Assembly (NCBI GenBank): GCA_903881475.1
Contig: CAIRTK010000066.1
Coordinates: 62,001-126,000, forward strand
Length of the DNA: 64,000 bases
DNA from: an uncultured Opitutia bacterium
GTDB taxonomy: Bacteria; Verrucomicrobiota; Verrucomicrobiia; Opitutales; Opitutaceae
Direction: 5' to 3'
In this document: positions 18,308 to 28,401 of the stretch, piece after piece
Layout of the letters: every line of letters begins with the position of its first letter
How positions within the stretch are numbered: position 1 is the stretch's first letter
Made by a program: the position numbers and the translations under genes
The notes under the pieces: generated by a model
What the model was told of the DNA's origin: nothing
Database searches by the model: none
Seen by the model: only the letters and a program-made list of their open reading frames with translations

Positions 18308-19153
18308 ATGGGCCTGATCGACACGCACACGCACCTGGAATCCTTCGCCCGCGCGGGCACGCTACCCGGCGTGCTGGCCCGGGCGCGCGAGGCGGGGCTG
18401 GAAAAGATGATCGCGATCGGAACATCGCCGGAGGATTGGGCGCTGTACCGGAGCTTGGCACAGGAGCATGCCGGCTTTGTCCACCACACGGTGGGGCTGC
18501 ATCCGTGCGCGGTGGAGGCGGACTGGGAAACGGCTCAGGCGCAGGTGGAGGGATTTTGGGAAGCAACACAGGCTTCCGGCCCGCCGTCGACCGGTGCTGG
18601 CGGGATGTCTGCGCTGCCTCGGCCGGTGGCACTGGGCGAAATCGGGCTCGACCGGTTTCATCTGCCGAAGGATGCCGCCGAGGCGGAGAAGATCTTTGGC
18701 TGGCAGCGGGCGGCATTCGGCGCGGGGCTGGCGCTGGCGAAGCGCCTGGACTGCCCGGTCGTGATTCACTCGCGCGGCGCGTTTGGGGAGTGCGTGGAGA
18801 TGATCGATGCCAGCGGCGTGGCGTGGGCGAAGGTCGTGTTTCACTGTTTCACCGAGGGCGAGGCCGAGATGGCGGAACTCGTGCGGCGCGGCGGGTTCGT
18901 ATCGTTCACCGGAATCCTGACCTATAAGAGCGCGGCGAATATCCGGGCGGCGGCGAAGGCCCAGGGACTCGCGCGGCTGATGATCGAGACGGACGCGCCC
19001 TACCTCACGCCCGTGCCGCACCGGGGAAAGCCCAACGAGCCGGCCTTTTTGCGCCACACCGCGGAGTTTGCCGCCCGGGAAGTTTTTGGCGTGGGCTGCG
19101 ATGAACTGGCGGCGGCTACGACGGCGAATGCGCGGAAGTTTTTCGGGCTCTGA
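18308..19153 (+). CDS. tatD: TatD family hydrolase/DNase
   Basis: MGLIDTHTHLESFA; ALGEIGLDRFHLP; PVVIHSRGAF; ETDAPYLTPVPHRGKPNEPAF. Confidence 0.93.
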   Translation: MGLIDTHTHLESFARAGTLPGVLARAREAGLEKMIAIGTSPEDWALYRSLAQEHAGFVHHTVGLHPCAVEADWETAQAQVEGFWEATQASGPPSTGAGGMSALPRPVALGEIGLDRFHLPKDAAEAEKIFGWQRAAFGAGLALAKRLDCPVVIHSRGAFGECVEMIDASGVAWAKVVFHCFTEGEAEMAELVRRGGFVSFTGILTYKSAANIRAAAKAQGLARLMIETDAPYLTPVPHRGKPNEPAFLRHTAEFAAREVFGVGCDELAAATTANARKFFGL

Positions 19154-19221
19154 TCGCGGAAACGCTGAATTTTTCGGATCCGACTCCGCGTTTCCGCCCT
19201 TTCGCGTTTCCGCGATTCGCC

Positions 19222-19521
19222 TTAGGCCTCGTCAAACTTGCGGGCGAAAAGCTGGTCGAGCTCGTCGAGCATCTGCTGGGCGTCCGCGCCGCTGGCCAGA
19301 AACTTGACCTTCGAGCCCTTGCCGGCGGCCAGCATCATGAGACCCATGATGCTTTTGCCGTTCACCTGTTCCTCGTCCTTCTCCACGAACACATCCGCTT
19401 TGAACTTGTTGGTGATGCGGACAATCATGGCGGCAGGACGGGCATGGATGCCCATCTTGTTCTGCACCAAAAGCTCCTTGATGAGCTGAGGGCTGGCAGG
19501 CGTGGTGTCGCTTTTGTTCAT
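19222..19521 (-). CDS. HPr family phosphocarrier protein
   Basis: LVQNKMGIHARPAAMIVRITNKF and KSIMGLMMLAAGKGSKVKFLASGADAQQML. Confidence 0.93.
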   Translation of the reverse strand: MNKSDTTPASPQLIKELLVQNKMGIHARPAAMIVRITNKFKADVFVEKDEEQVNGKSIMGLMMLAAGKGSKVKFLASGADAQQMLDELDQLFARKFDEA

Positions 19522-19602
19522 GGAGTGGGCGGGACGGACCGGCGTAAATCCGGGATGAGGGCTCGGCTTGCAACCTAAAAACCTGATGCCAGTCTGTCAA
19601 AA

Positions 19603-20349
19603 ATGACCGTAGCTGCAATCATCGTGCCATGCCGGCTGGAGTCTACCCGATTCCCCCGCAAGCTCTTGCACAAGATCAAGGGCCGGCCGCTGCTTGCTTG
19701 GGTGGCGGAGCGAATCTCCGGCCAAGCGCCGGAGTTTCCGCTCTATTTCGCGGTGGACCATGAACTTTTGCAGGAATGCGTCGTCCAGGCGGGCTTCAAG
19801 GCGATTATGACAGACCCGGCGCACCAAAGCGGCACGGACCGGATCGCGGAGGCCAACCGGACCGTCGGGGCCCGCCATGTGATCAATGTTCAGGCGGACG
19901 AGCCGCTGGTTTCAGGCGGACAGATCCGCGCGCTGGCCGGATTGCTGAAGGAGGGGGTGCCGATGGCGACCCTGGCGACGGCGTTCAGGACAGCGGCGGA
20001 TTTCGCGAATCCCAACCAGGTCAAGGTCGTGATGCGGCGGGATGGCCGGGCGTTGTACTTTTCGCGCGCGCTGACGCCCTATCCGCGGGAACGCGGCGCG
20101 GCGATCGACGATGCCTGGGTGCAGGCGAACCCATGCTTCAAGCATCTTGGTCTCTATGCCTACCAAGCGGACCTGCTGGAGAAATTTGCGAAACTGCCGC
20201 CGGGGCGTTTGGAGCAGATCGAGAAACTCGAGCAATTGCGCGTGCTGGAGAACGGCTATGACATCGCCTGCGGCGTGACCGGGGACCCGACGATCGGTGT
20301 GGATACGCCGGAGGACGCGGTGAAATTCGAAGAGTGGCTTCGAAAATAA
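19603..20349 (+). CDS. kdsB: 3-deoxy-manno-octulosonate cytidylyltransferase
   Basis: IIVPCRLESTRFPRKLL; SGTDRIAEA; NVQADEPLV; HLGLYAYQADLLEKF. Confidence 0.95.
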   Translation: MTVAAIIVPCRLESTRFPRKLLHKIKGRPLLAWVAERISGQAPEFPLYFAVDHELLQECVVQAGFKAIMTDPAHQSGTDRIAEANRTVGARHVINVQADEPLVSGGQIRALAGLLKEGVPMATLATAFRTAADFANPNQVKVVMRRDGRALYFSRALTPYPRERGAAIDDAWVQANPCFKHLGLYAYQADLLEKFAKLPPGRLEQIEKLEQLRVLENGYDIACGVTGDPTIGVDTPEDAVKFEEWLRK

Positions 20350-20423
20350 ATCCGAAGGTCCAAATCCGAAATTCGAAAGACTCGGGCAGAAGGATTTCGG
20401 ACTTCTTGCTGCTAATTTCCCCT

Positions 20424-21062
20424 TCAGAGCTTCTTGCTGCTCACGGCGGTGACCCACATCACCTCGCACGCGCCGGCGCCGGTGTCCTCGCGGGTAAGGG
20501 AGGAGCGCCAGCGGTAGCCGTCGCCGTCGGTTACCTCGACGAGGTAACCGTCCAGGGTGACGAGCTCGTGGCGCTTCACGGCAAGCAGGCGGTCGCGGAC
20601 GATGTCATCCGCGGGCAGGCAATGCGTGTTGGCGGAGTGGATTTCAATCTTCCGCTGCTCGAGGGGCGGGTCACCCGCATAGCTGAATTCGTACCAGCGG
20701 CCGGACTGGCGGATTTTGAGTTCGTTGATCACGGAAGCCACGGACATGGGGCCCCAGCCGAGAGCGAGGTCCACGGGGCCGATTTCGGCGGCGCGGTCGT
20801 TGCGGTAGCGTTCGCGGCTGAGTACCACGGCGGTGATGTGATAGCGGGCGAGCGGGGTGACCAGATAGTCGCCGTGCGGGAAGGGTTTCGGCAGAGGGCC
20901 GGAAGTCTGCAGCGGTTCCCGCGTGGCGGGCATACCGCGCCAGGTGGCGGCGGGTTCGTGAAAATAAAGCCACCCGGCGGCCACGAGCATGGCGAGCGCG
21001 AGGAATTTTTTCACCGGGACCGTTTCAGGGAAAACGCCGGCTGAGGCAAGCGCGGGGGACAA
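20424..21062 (-). CDS. Hypothetical protein with N-terminal membrane anchor
   Basis: KKFLALAMLVAAGWLYFHEP followed by a soluble domain (GPVDLALGWGPMSVASVINELKIRQSGRWYEF); start codon uncertain. Confidence 0.65.
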   Translation of the reverse strand: MSPALASAGVFPETVPVKKFLALAMLVAAGWLYFHEPAATWRGMPATREPLQTSGPLPKPFPHGDYLVTPLARYHITAVVLSRERYRNDRAAEIGPVDLALGWGPMSVASVINELKIRQSGRWYEFSYAGDPPLEQRKIEIHSANTHCLPADDIVRDRLLAVKRHELVTLDGYLVEVTDGDGYRWRSSLTREDTGAGACEVMWVTAVSSKKL

Positions 21063-21100
21063 GCCGGACGCACGCGATGGTGCTACGGGCCCAAGTTCCG

Positions 21101-22273
21101 TCAGATCTTCCCGGCCTTGCGCTGCTCAACCATCCGGTAGAAGTCGACGAAGAGCGGGTCGGCGTCGTTCGGGCCGGGGGCGGCCTCGGGGTGGTATTGC
21201 ACGCAGAAAACGGGAAGCTGGGTGTGGCGCAGGCCCTCGACGGTCTGGTCGTTGAGGTTGATCTCCGTGACCTTGGCGCCGCGGCTCTCGATCGATTTCG
21301 GGTCGGTGGCGAAGCCGTGGTTCTGGGCGGTGATGGAGACCTTGCCGGTCTCGAGGTTTTTCACCGGCTGGTTGCCGCCGCGGTGGCCGAACTTGAGCTT
21401 GAAGGTCGTGCCTCCGAGCGCGTGCGTGATCATCTGGTGACCGAGGCAGATGCCGAAGATCGGATAATCGGGCAGCAGGCCGGTGACGGTCCGGTGGATA
21501 TAAGGCAGCGCGGCGGGGTCGCCGGGGCCGTTGGAGAGGAACACGGCGTCGGGCCGGTGCTCGCGGACCTGCTCATGGGTCGCGGTGGCGGGGAAGACCT
21601 GCACCTCGAACCCGTGGTTCACGAGCTTCCGGTAGATGCTGTGCTTCGCGCCGTAGTCGAAGGCGGCGACGCGGAATTTTTTGGCCGGAATACCCGGGGC
21701 GTTCATCGTCGTGCCGACGGGAAGATAGGGGGTGTTGTGGTTCGCGGGATCCCCGGCCTGCCAGAGGTAGGGCTCCTTGCAGGTGACATCCTTCACGTAG
21801 TCGGCGCCGGCCATGTCGCGCCACGTGCGGGCACGTTGGACAGCCTCGGCGTCACCCAGCGGCAGGGTGCTCAGACAACACTTCATGGCCCCTTCGACCC
21901 GGAGTTTCTTGGTCAGGGCGCGGGTGTCGACTTCGCTGATTCCTGGGATGCCATACTGGCGGAGATAATCGCCGAGGGACTGCCGGCTGCGCCAGTTGCT
22001 GACCACCGGCGAGAGCTCGCGCACGACGAAACCGGAGCATTTGGGGGTGGCGGCCTCGGTGTCCTCGGCATTGACCCCGTAATTGCCGATCTGGACGGCG
22101 GTCATGGTGACAATCTGGCCGAAATAGGAGGGGTCGGTGAGAATCTCCTGGTAGCCGGTCATCGACGTATTGAACACGCATTCGCCGGCGATGGTGGCGT
22201 CGGCGCCGAAGGCGAGGCCCCGGAAAATCGAACCATCCTCGAGGGCAAGAATTGCGGGCTTGGGCGTGGACAT
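21101..22273 (-). CDS. carA: Carbamoyl-phosphate synthase small subunit
   Basis: AILALEDGSIFRGLAFGA; MTGYQEILTDPSYFGQIV; PIFGICLGHQMI glutaminase motif; HPEAAPGPNDA. Confidence 0.96.
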   Translation of the reverse strand: MSTPKPAILALEDGSIFRGLAFGADATIAGECVFNTSMTGYQEILTDPSYFGQIVTMTAVQIGNYGVNAEDTEAATPKCSGFVVRELSPVVSNWRSRQSLGDYLRQYGIPGISEVDTRALTKKLRVEGAMKCCLSTLPLGDAEAVQRARTWRDMAGADYVKDVTCKEPYLWQAGDPANHNTPYLPVGTTMNAPGIPAKKFRVAAFDYGAKHSIYRKLVNHGFEVQVFPATATHEQVREHRPDAVFLSNGPGDPAALPYIHRTVTGLLPDYPIFGICLGHQMITHALGGTTFKLKFGHRGGNQPVKNLETGKVSITAQNHGFATDPKSIESRGAKVTEINLNDQTVEGLRHTQLPVFCVQYHPEAAPGPNDADPLFVDFYRMVEQRKAGKI

Positions 22274-22485
22274 TAAAGCCTGACGAAAAGGCGTCGGCCC
22301 ATGCCTGCCAAGGGGAAACGTGGCGGGGGCTTGGAAAATCGGCAGTATTAGGGCTCCCGTCATCCAGCAATCACGGGTTGCAGGGCGAGGGCAGCCCAGC
22401 TTACATGGAAATCAGGCCGGAACCAAATTTTATCCCGCCGTTTGACACGACTGGTTAGGCCCCGTACCAGTTTCCCCACAAACAG

Positions 22486-23682
22486 ATGCCCTACATCGAA
22501 GACCGCGCCACTTGGTTTGAAGGCCAAGGGCTTTGGCAGCACATCCCCGAGAGCGACTGGCGCAGCTGGACGTGGCAGCTGAAGAACCGCATCACGAGCG
22601 TCGCCCAGTTGGAGCAGTACATGACGCTCACGCCCGACGAGAAGGCCGGGTGCTATTTTGCCGATCAGAAGCTGTCGCTGGCGATCACGCCCTATTTTTT
22701 CAACCTCATCGACCGCAACAACCCCGACTGCCCGCTACGCAAGCAGGTCATCCCGCGTTCCGGCGAGATGCAACTCTCGGCCGAGGAGCAGCTCGACTCG
22801 CTGGGGGAGGACGGGCATTCGCCGGTACCGGGCCTGGTGCACCGCTATCCGGACCGGGTGCTGTTCTTGGTGACGGACCGCTGCGCCTCCTACTGCCGCT
22901 ATTGCACGCGGAGCCGGCTGGTTTCCAACGCGCAGGACTACAATTTCCACCCCGAATACGAGCAGGCGCTCCGGTACATCGAGTCGCACACCGAAGTGCG
23001 CGACGTGCTGCTCTCGGGCGGCGACCCGCTGCTGCTTTCGGACAAGAAGCTCGAGCACCTGCTGGCGCGGCTGCGCGCGATCAAGCACGTCGAGTTCATC
23101 CGGATCGGCTCGCGCATCCCGGTGTTCCTCCCGCAGCGCATCACGCCGGAGCTCTGCGAGATCTTCCGGAAATACGGCCCGATCTGGATGAGCATCCATG
23201 TGAATCACCCGAAGGAGACGACCCAGGAGCTGAAGGGCGCGTGCGAGCGGCTGTCGTTCGCCGGCGTTCCGCTGGGTAACCAGAGCGTGCTGCTCAAGGG
23301 TGTGAACGACGATGCCGAGGTCATGAAGGCTCTGGTGCACCGCCTGCTGCGCATGCGGGTCCGGCCCTATTACCTCTATCAGATGGACCTCATCACTGGC
23401 GGCGCGCACTTCAAGGTCGATGTCCGCAAGGGCATCGAGATCATCCAGGCGCTCCGGGGCCACACGACGGGTTATGCGGTGCCGCAGTACGTCATCGATG
23501 CTCCGGGCGGCGGCGGCAAGGTGCCGGTCAACCCGGAGTACGTTGAAAAAATCACCGATGACGAGGTGGTGTTCCGCAATTACGAGGGAAAGCGTTTCAG
23601 CTATCCGCTCAAAAGCACGCCGGTGCCCGACAAGACGGCAGCGGATGCGCCGGCCGGGGTGCCGAGTGCGATTCTCGACTAG
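22486..23682 (+). CDS. kamA: Lysine 2,3-aminomutase family radical SAM enzyme
   Basis: CASYCRYCTRSR radical SAM cluster; DVLLSGGDPLLLSDKKLEHLL; YYLYQMDLITGGAHFKVDVRKGIEIIQALRGHTTGYAVPQYVIDAPGGGGKVP. Confidence 0.93.
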   Translation: MPYIEDRATWFEGQGLWQHIPESDWRSWTWQLKNRITSVAQLEQYMTLTPDEKAGCYFADQKLSLAITPYFFNLIDRNNPDCPLRKQVIPRSGEMQLSAEEQLDSLGEDGHSPVPGLVHRYPDRVLFLVTDRCASYCRYCTRSRLVSNAQDYNFHPEYEQALRYIESHTEVRDVLLSGGDPLLLSDKKLEHLLARLRAIKHVEFIRIGSRIPVFLPQRITPELCEIFRKYGPIWMSIHVNHPKETTQELKGACERLSFAGVPLGNQSVLLKGVNDDAEVMKALVHRLLRMRVRPYYLYQMDLITGGAHFKVDVRKGIEIIQALRGHTTGYAVPQYVIDAPGGGGKVPVNPEYVEKITDDEVVFRNYEGKRFSYPLKSTPVPDKTAADAPAGVPSAILD

Positions 23683-24040
23683 AGCTGCGCGGCAAGCGCT
23701 CTTGGTGATAGCAGCCGACGTCACTTCAGCGCTAATCTCGCGGTGAGATCGTGCAGGCGATGGACTCATACGGGCAACCTGGGGTGTTGGTTGCCTTCCA
23801 GCTGGCTGCGATGAGAGGCGTGATCAAAAGTATACGGCCTGTCCTCGGATTGCGTGTCATACTTATCCAATCCAAGGTATTATGGAATTTTTAACCAATG
23901 ATAATCAGTGTTTTAAGACGCTCGAATGCCGGTGCTAAAACCTCGGACTTTTTTTGAGCATTTCCCGGATTGGCCCGTCTATCCCGGTGTAGTCAGAAAT
24001 TGTTTGTAGTTCTAAAGGTTTGCTTGGTGTTAGGTCACTC

Positions 24041-24072
24041 GGGCCGCCTCGAAAGGGGCGGCCCTTGTGTTT
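24041..24072 (+). terminator. Candidate intrinsic terminator, copy 1
   Basis: GGGCCGCCTCGAAAGGGGCGGCCC followed by TTGTGTTT. Confidence 0.6.
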
Positions 24073-24217
24073 CCGGGGTGCAAGGCCGGCTGATTTTGAC
24101 CGCCAAATAATTTTTGAACGTTTCGGCCGCCGGTGCATCTATCCCCGTGTAGTTAACATCGTCCTGGTAAGACGGTGAGTGTTTGTAGTTCTAAAGGTTT
24201 GCTTGGTGTTAGGTCAT

Positions 24218-24252
24218 AAAGGCCGCCTCGAAAGAGGCGGCCTTTGTGTTTT
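24218..24252 (+). terminator. Candidate intrinsic terminator, copy 2
   Basis: AAAGGCCGCCTCGAAAGAGGCGGCCTTT followed by GTGTTTT. Confidence 0.65.
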
Positions 24253-24319
24253 GGGGTACCCGGCGTGCCGGATAACTTTCGCTTGCAGTGCGGCGGCCGG
24301 CCCGTTTGCTGCGGCTTGC

Positions 24320-24418
24320 CTGTAGGGGTGCCCTCCGCGGAGGGCTGAGATTGCGGCGCGACCGGCTGCTCGACCCTTCGAACCTGAAACGGATCATGCC
24401 GACGAAGGAAACAGCAGG
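24320..24418 (+). promoter_or_regulatory. TPP riboswitch (THI element)
   Basis: Conserved blocks TAGGGGTGCC...GGCTGAGA...GACCCTTCGAACCTGAAACGGATCATGCCGACGAAGGAAACA, 75 nt upstream of a TonB-dependent receptor. Confidence 0.95.
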
Positions 24419-24492
24419 CGCTGCGAGCGCCGTGGGGCGGGCAACGCCGCTTTTGCCGGGAGTCTGTTTCGGGGCGGGCATCCGCCACCACC

Positions 24493-26841
24493 ATGAAACT
24501 CCCGACCCGACTCCTGATTGTGACCGCCAGCCTGCTGGCCCTTGCCCGCGCTGAAGCGCAATCCACGCCCGAAGTCACCACGCTCTCGCCCTTTGTCGTC
24601 ACCGGCGTACCGGTCGATCAATCGGTCAATCCGCTCACCCGCACCAGTGACGCCGTGACGGGCGACACCCGCGGCCCACTCGACACCCCGCGCGGCGTCA
24701 GCACTATTACCAGCGGACTTTTCAACGAGCGCCAGATCGATGGCGTGCAGGAACTCCTGCTCTACTCGCCCAGCGCGTACGTCGGTGCCTCCTACGGCAA
24801 CATCACCACGCCCAATATCCGCGGCGACCTCGCCGAGACCTACCTCAACGGCCAGCGGCTCAGCTATAACGACTACGGCTATTTCCCTTCCTTCAACGGC
24901 GTCGAGGCCGTCGATCTCGTACGCGGTCCCGGCTCTGCGGTGTTTGGCGCGGGTTATTTCACGGGTGGCTATGTCAACTATGTGTCCAAGCAGCCGAGCT
25001 TCGCGGGGCCGGCGACGACCGTGACCACGCGCTTCGGCACTTGGGCGCCGGGCAATGTCTCCTATCTCAACGGCTCCGTCCAGATCGACACGACCGCGCC
25101 CGTCAACGACCGGCTCGCCTGGCGCGTGAGCTACGAGGCGAAGGGCGGGGACACATTTTTCCGCGAGAACGGCGCCAAGGACGACCGGGAGGACCTCTAC
25201 GGGGCGGTCACGTGGAAACCGTCCCCGGCCACCACGGTGGAATTCACCGGACAGTTTTTCTGGCAGGACACGCCCGAGACCCTCGGTGTGAACCGCGTCA
25301 ACCAGCAGCTCATCTGGCACGACCTTTATTACACCGGCGCGTCGGCCGACACGTCGCCGTTTCCCGGCCCCGTTCCCGGCACGGCCGTCGTCAAGCTGCC
25401 GTGGAACGACATCCTGTTTTCGCGCGGGGATTTTTCCAACGCCGATGTCGCGCGCGCCCAGCTGCTCCTGACCCAGGTGCTCTCGCCCGGGGTCACGCTG
25501 GTGAACCGCACGCTCTTCGAGTATGTGAACCGGCGGCGCTACCAGCAGTTCGAGTACGCCGAGTACATCACGCAGCACACGTTCGAGAACCGCACGGAGC
25601 TGCATTTCGACTGGAGCGGCTGGGAGCTGCCGCAGAGCGCGGTCGCCGGCGTGACGGTTCGCTACGCCCACACGCTCGGCTTCGAGAACTACTTCAACGA
25701 GTACATGTACAATTTCGACGCCACGGATCCCTCGCGCGTCTTCAATGAACCGGAACAGTTTCCCAACTCGTATTATCCCGGCACCACCGGCCCCGGTGGC
25801 CAGCCCTTCTTCGGCGCCGCCGACGGCAGTCCCGAGACCGACAACAGCACGCTGTGGAACCCGGCGGTGTTCTGGCAGCAGGACCTCAGGCTTGCGCCCA
25901 AGCTGTCGCTCCTCGCGGGCCTGCGCGGCGATCTCTTTCTGGGCGAGGCCCGCGATCCGCTGCCGCCGACGGGCACGACTCCCTGGTCGGATCACGCGGA
26001 CGTGGCGACGTTTTCGCCCGCCTTGAACCTAATCTACCGCCCGACGCCGCAGACTTCGCTTTACGCCACGTACCAGCGGATCCGCTCGGTCGCGGGCAAC
26101 CTCGGCGGTGGCGGACTCACGCTTTACGACCAGGGCAACGGGACCGGCGCGCTGAACAAGGGCGATTTCCGCAACCGCAGCGATCTCGCCGAAATCGGGG
26201 CGAAGTACGCGCTGCTGGATAACAGGCTTTATACGGCGGCCACGCTCTTCGACCAGCGGCGCACCGAGATCGAACTCGGCGGCACGCACAACGACATCGA
26301 GGTCCGCGGCCTCGAGCTGGAGGCGGTTTACCAGCCGACCGACCGCCTGAGCGCGACCTTCAACACCACGTTCCAAGAAGGCCATTACGTGAACTCGGCG
26401 CCCTTCCAGATGGGCGGGCGGGATATCTATGCCGGTTATGCCCTTGGTGCCGGACCGGGCGGCCTCGGCACGGGTACAGCCGGCTACGACCCGTATGCGA
26501 ACCAGGTGCCGGTGGGCGACTGGGCGCTCGTTGGGTTCTCTCGCGTCATGGTCAACGGCAGCGTGCGTTACCGCCTGGAAAACGGATTTGGCGCCGGACT
26601 CAACGCCCGCTGGCAGAGCTGGCAGCGCGGGAATCTCGACGACCAGTGGCATATCCCCGCGCAGTACACGCTGAATGCGTCGCTTTTCTACGAGGCGAAA
26701 CGCTGGTCCGTGAATCTTGATTTCCTCAACGTCACGGACCGACACAACTGGATCCACAACGGCGACGCCTACACCGCGAGCGAACTCATTTTCCCGGAGC
26801 TGCCGTTCCGGATCGAAGGCTATGTGAAGCTTAAGTTCTGA
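24493..26841 (+). CDS. TonB-dependent receptor, probably for thiamin or a thiamin precursor
   Basis: Signal peptide, plug motif TTLSPFVVTGVP, VDLVRGPGSAVFGAGYFTGGYVNYVSKQP, C-terminal aromatic RIEGYVKLKF; preceded by a TPP riboswitch. Confidence 0.92.
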   Translation: MKLPTRLLIVTASLLALARAEAQSTPEVTTLSPFVVTGVPVDQSVNPLTRTSDAVTGDTRGPLDTPRGVSTITSGLFNERQIDGVQELLLYSPSAYVGASYGNITTPNIRGDLAETYLNGQRLSYNDYGYFPSFNGVEAVDLVRGPGSAVFGAGYFTGGYVNYVSKQPSFAGPATTVTTRFGTWAPGNVSYLNGSVQIDTTAPVNDRLAWRVSYEAKGGDTFFRENGAKDDREDLYGAVTWKPSPATTVEFTGQFFWQDTPETLGVNRVNQQLIWHDLYYTGASADTSPFPGPVPGTAVVKLPWNDILFSRGDFSNADVARAQLLLTQVLSPGVTLVNRTLFEYVNRRRYQQFEYAEYITQHTFENRTELHFDWSGWELPQSAVAGVTVRYAHTLGFENYFNEYMYNFDATDPSRVFNEPEQFPNSYYPGTTGPGGQPFFGAADGSPETDNSTLWNPAVFWQQDLRLAPKLSLLAGLRGDLFLGEARDPLPPTGTTPWSDHADVATFSPALNLIYRPTPQTSLYATYQRIRSVAGNLGGGGLTLYDQGNGTGALNKGDFRNRSDLAEIGAKYALLDNRLYTAATLFDQRRTEIELGGTHNDIEVRGLELEAVYQPTDRLSATFNTTFQEGHYVNSAPFQMGGRDIYAGYALGAGPGGLGTGTAGYDPYANQVPVGDWALVGFSRVMVNGSVRYRLENGFGAGLNARWQSWQRGNLDDQWHIPAQYTLNASLFYEAKRWSVNLDFLNVTDRHNWIHNGDAYTASELIFPELPFRIEGYVKLKF

Positions 26842-27050
26842 GGTTTCACCCCGAAGGGCACGAAGCTCACGAAGGTAAGAAAGTCCGGGCTTTGCGCCCT
26901 TGGCGTTCTTCGCGTCGAAAACAGGCTTGAGCAGTAAAGAGCCTTCAAGAGGTTGCGGCTTGGTCTTCGTGAACTTCGTGGTGAAAATCCGACCCTTGCC
27001 CACCTCGGCCTTCGCTTGCGCGCGACGGCGGCCGTCGTTCAACTCAGGGG

Positions 27051-27644
27051 ATGATTGGGCTACTTGAAGGCAGAGGCACGCCGGCCAAAAAGCCACCCGA
27101 ACGGGTGTTTTCGTTGCGGCTCACCGTGACCGGATGCCAGCCGCGCATCTGGCGCCGGCTGGTCGTGCGCGAGTCGATGTGGCTTTCCCGCCTGCATGAC
27201 AGCATCCAGGTGGCGTTCGACTGGTTCGACTACCAGACCCATGTCTTCACCCTGGACGACCTGCGGTTTGGCAACCCCTTGCGGCGCGACGACCTCACGA
27301 TCGAGGACGACCGGGATGTGAGTCTGACCGACCTCGACCTCGAGCACCGGACGCATTTCACCTACGGCTATAACTTTGGCGAAGCCTGGCAGGTCGAGAT
27401 CAGAGTCGAGAAAGTCATCGTGGTCGAAAAGGGAGCCGTTTATCCCTTGTGCCTGGCCGGCGAACGCGCCGGGCCGCCGGAGGACTGCGGCGGCTTGGAG
27501 GCATTCCATGACATGCTGGCCTGCATCAAGGAGCCCCAGACCGACTTGGGACGTGAATGGATCGAATGGCTGGGCCCCGATTATAACCCGGCCACCTGCG
27601 ATTTGGTGAAGATCAACAAGGCGCTTAAAAAATTGGCCAAATGA
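27051..27644 (+). CDS. Plasmid pRiA4b ORF-3 family protein
   Basis: LRLTVTGCQPRIWRRLVVRESMWLSRLHDSIQVAFDWFDYQTHVFTL...YGYNFGEAWQVEIRVEKV; start uncertain. Confidence 0.85.
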   Translation: MIGLLEGRGTPAKKPPERVFSLRLTVTGCQPRIWRRLVVRESMWLSRLHDSIQVAFDWFDYQTHVFTLDDLRFGNPLRRDDLTIEDDRDVSLTDLDLEHRTHFTYGYNFGEAWQVEIRVEKVIVVEKGAVYPLCLAGERAGPPEDCGGLEAFHDMLACIKEPQTDLGREWIEWLGPDYNPATCDLVKINKALKKLAK

Positions 27645-28107
27645 TTGCTAGCCAATTGCAAAAGAGGTCGGCGCGGAAATGTGACCGAACAAGTTCTTGA
27701 CGGTCGGGACCCGGTGCACAGGTTGCGCCCGTTCTTTGGCACCTTCTTGGTCAGGCAGGAGTCGTCGCCGCAGGTTGCGGCGAAGCCTCCATCTGACCAT
27801 GAAAAACAGGACTAGACAGCTCCGTGGCATTAGTCCGGGGATATCCTCGGGTTTGGCGTTCGTGAGCTGGGATGCTGGTGAAGACCCCTACCAGCGAGCG
27901 AGCGACTATTTCCCCGATGAGGATAAGCCGGTCGTAAAACGCCAGGGCCTGCAACGCAACTGGACGCAGGCGATCAAGCACCTGCCCAAGGTGTGGAACC
28001 GTCTCGTCCGCCAACCACTGTGGCGCCAGGCTGCCAAGCCCGTCGTCTCAGTTTAACCAGTAAATAACGCCGGGGTAGGGGAACGGTCCTCTGCTCCGGC
28101 TCTTTTT

Positions 28108-28401
28108 TTGGCTCAGGCCTTGCCCGCGAATTACACGTACCGGCGCGAATTAAAATCCGCGAACCAGTTGGCCTCCGGCAGCTGCGACAAATCGGTCATC
28201 CTGTGCAGCGTACCGCTGCGGCGGTTCCTGACCCAGATCAAGTTCTACACCGGCCAGCCGCAAGGCTACGAACAGGAAGTCCGCCGGCTGCGCTTTTCAC
28301 CCGATGGCAACTTGCTGACCGCCATCCTGGGCGACGGAACCCTGCGTTTTTTGCGCGCGGCACCGCTCTCTGTGACCGATAGCCCGGACCGGCGCTTCTA
28401 G
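28108..28401 (+). pseudogene. WD40-repeat fragment, probable gene remnant
   Basis: NQLASGSCDKSVILCSVPL...EVRRLRFSPDGNLLTAILGDGTLRFLRAAP resembles one to two degenerate WD40 blades with no full-length gene around it. Confidence 0.5.

Larger units (their letters stand above)
23945..24256 (+). repeat. Tandem duplicated intergenic element (two diverged copies)
   Basis: 37-nt identical core TGTTTGTAGTTCTAAAGGTTTGCTTGGTGTTAGGTCA at 24001-24037 and 24180-24216, each followed by a strong GC hairpin; diverged similarity extends upstream. Confidence 0.85.

Noticed and set aside
24001-24220. attC/integron cassette reading of the tandem element (GTTAGGT matches GTTRRRY)
   Set aside because: No matching RYYYAAC partner at proper spacing in either copy and no integrase gene in the window.
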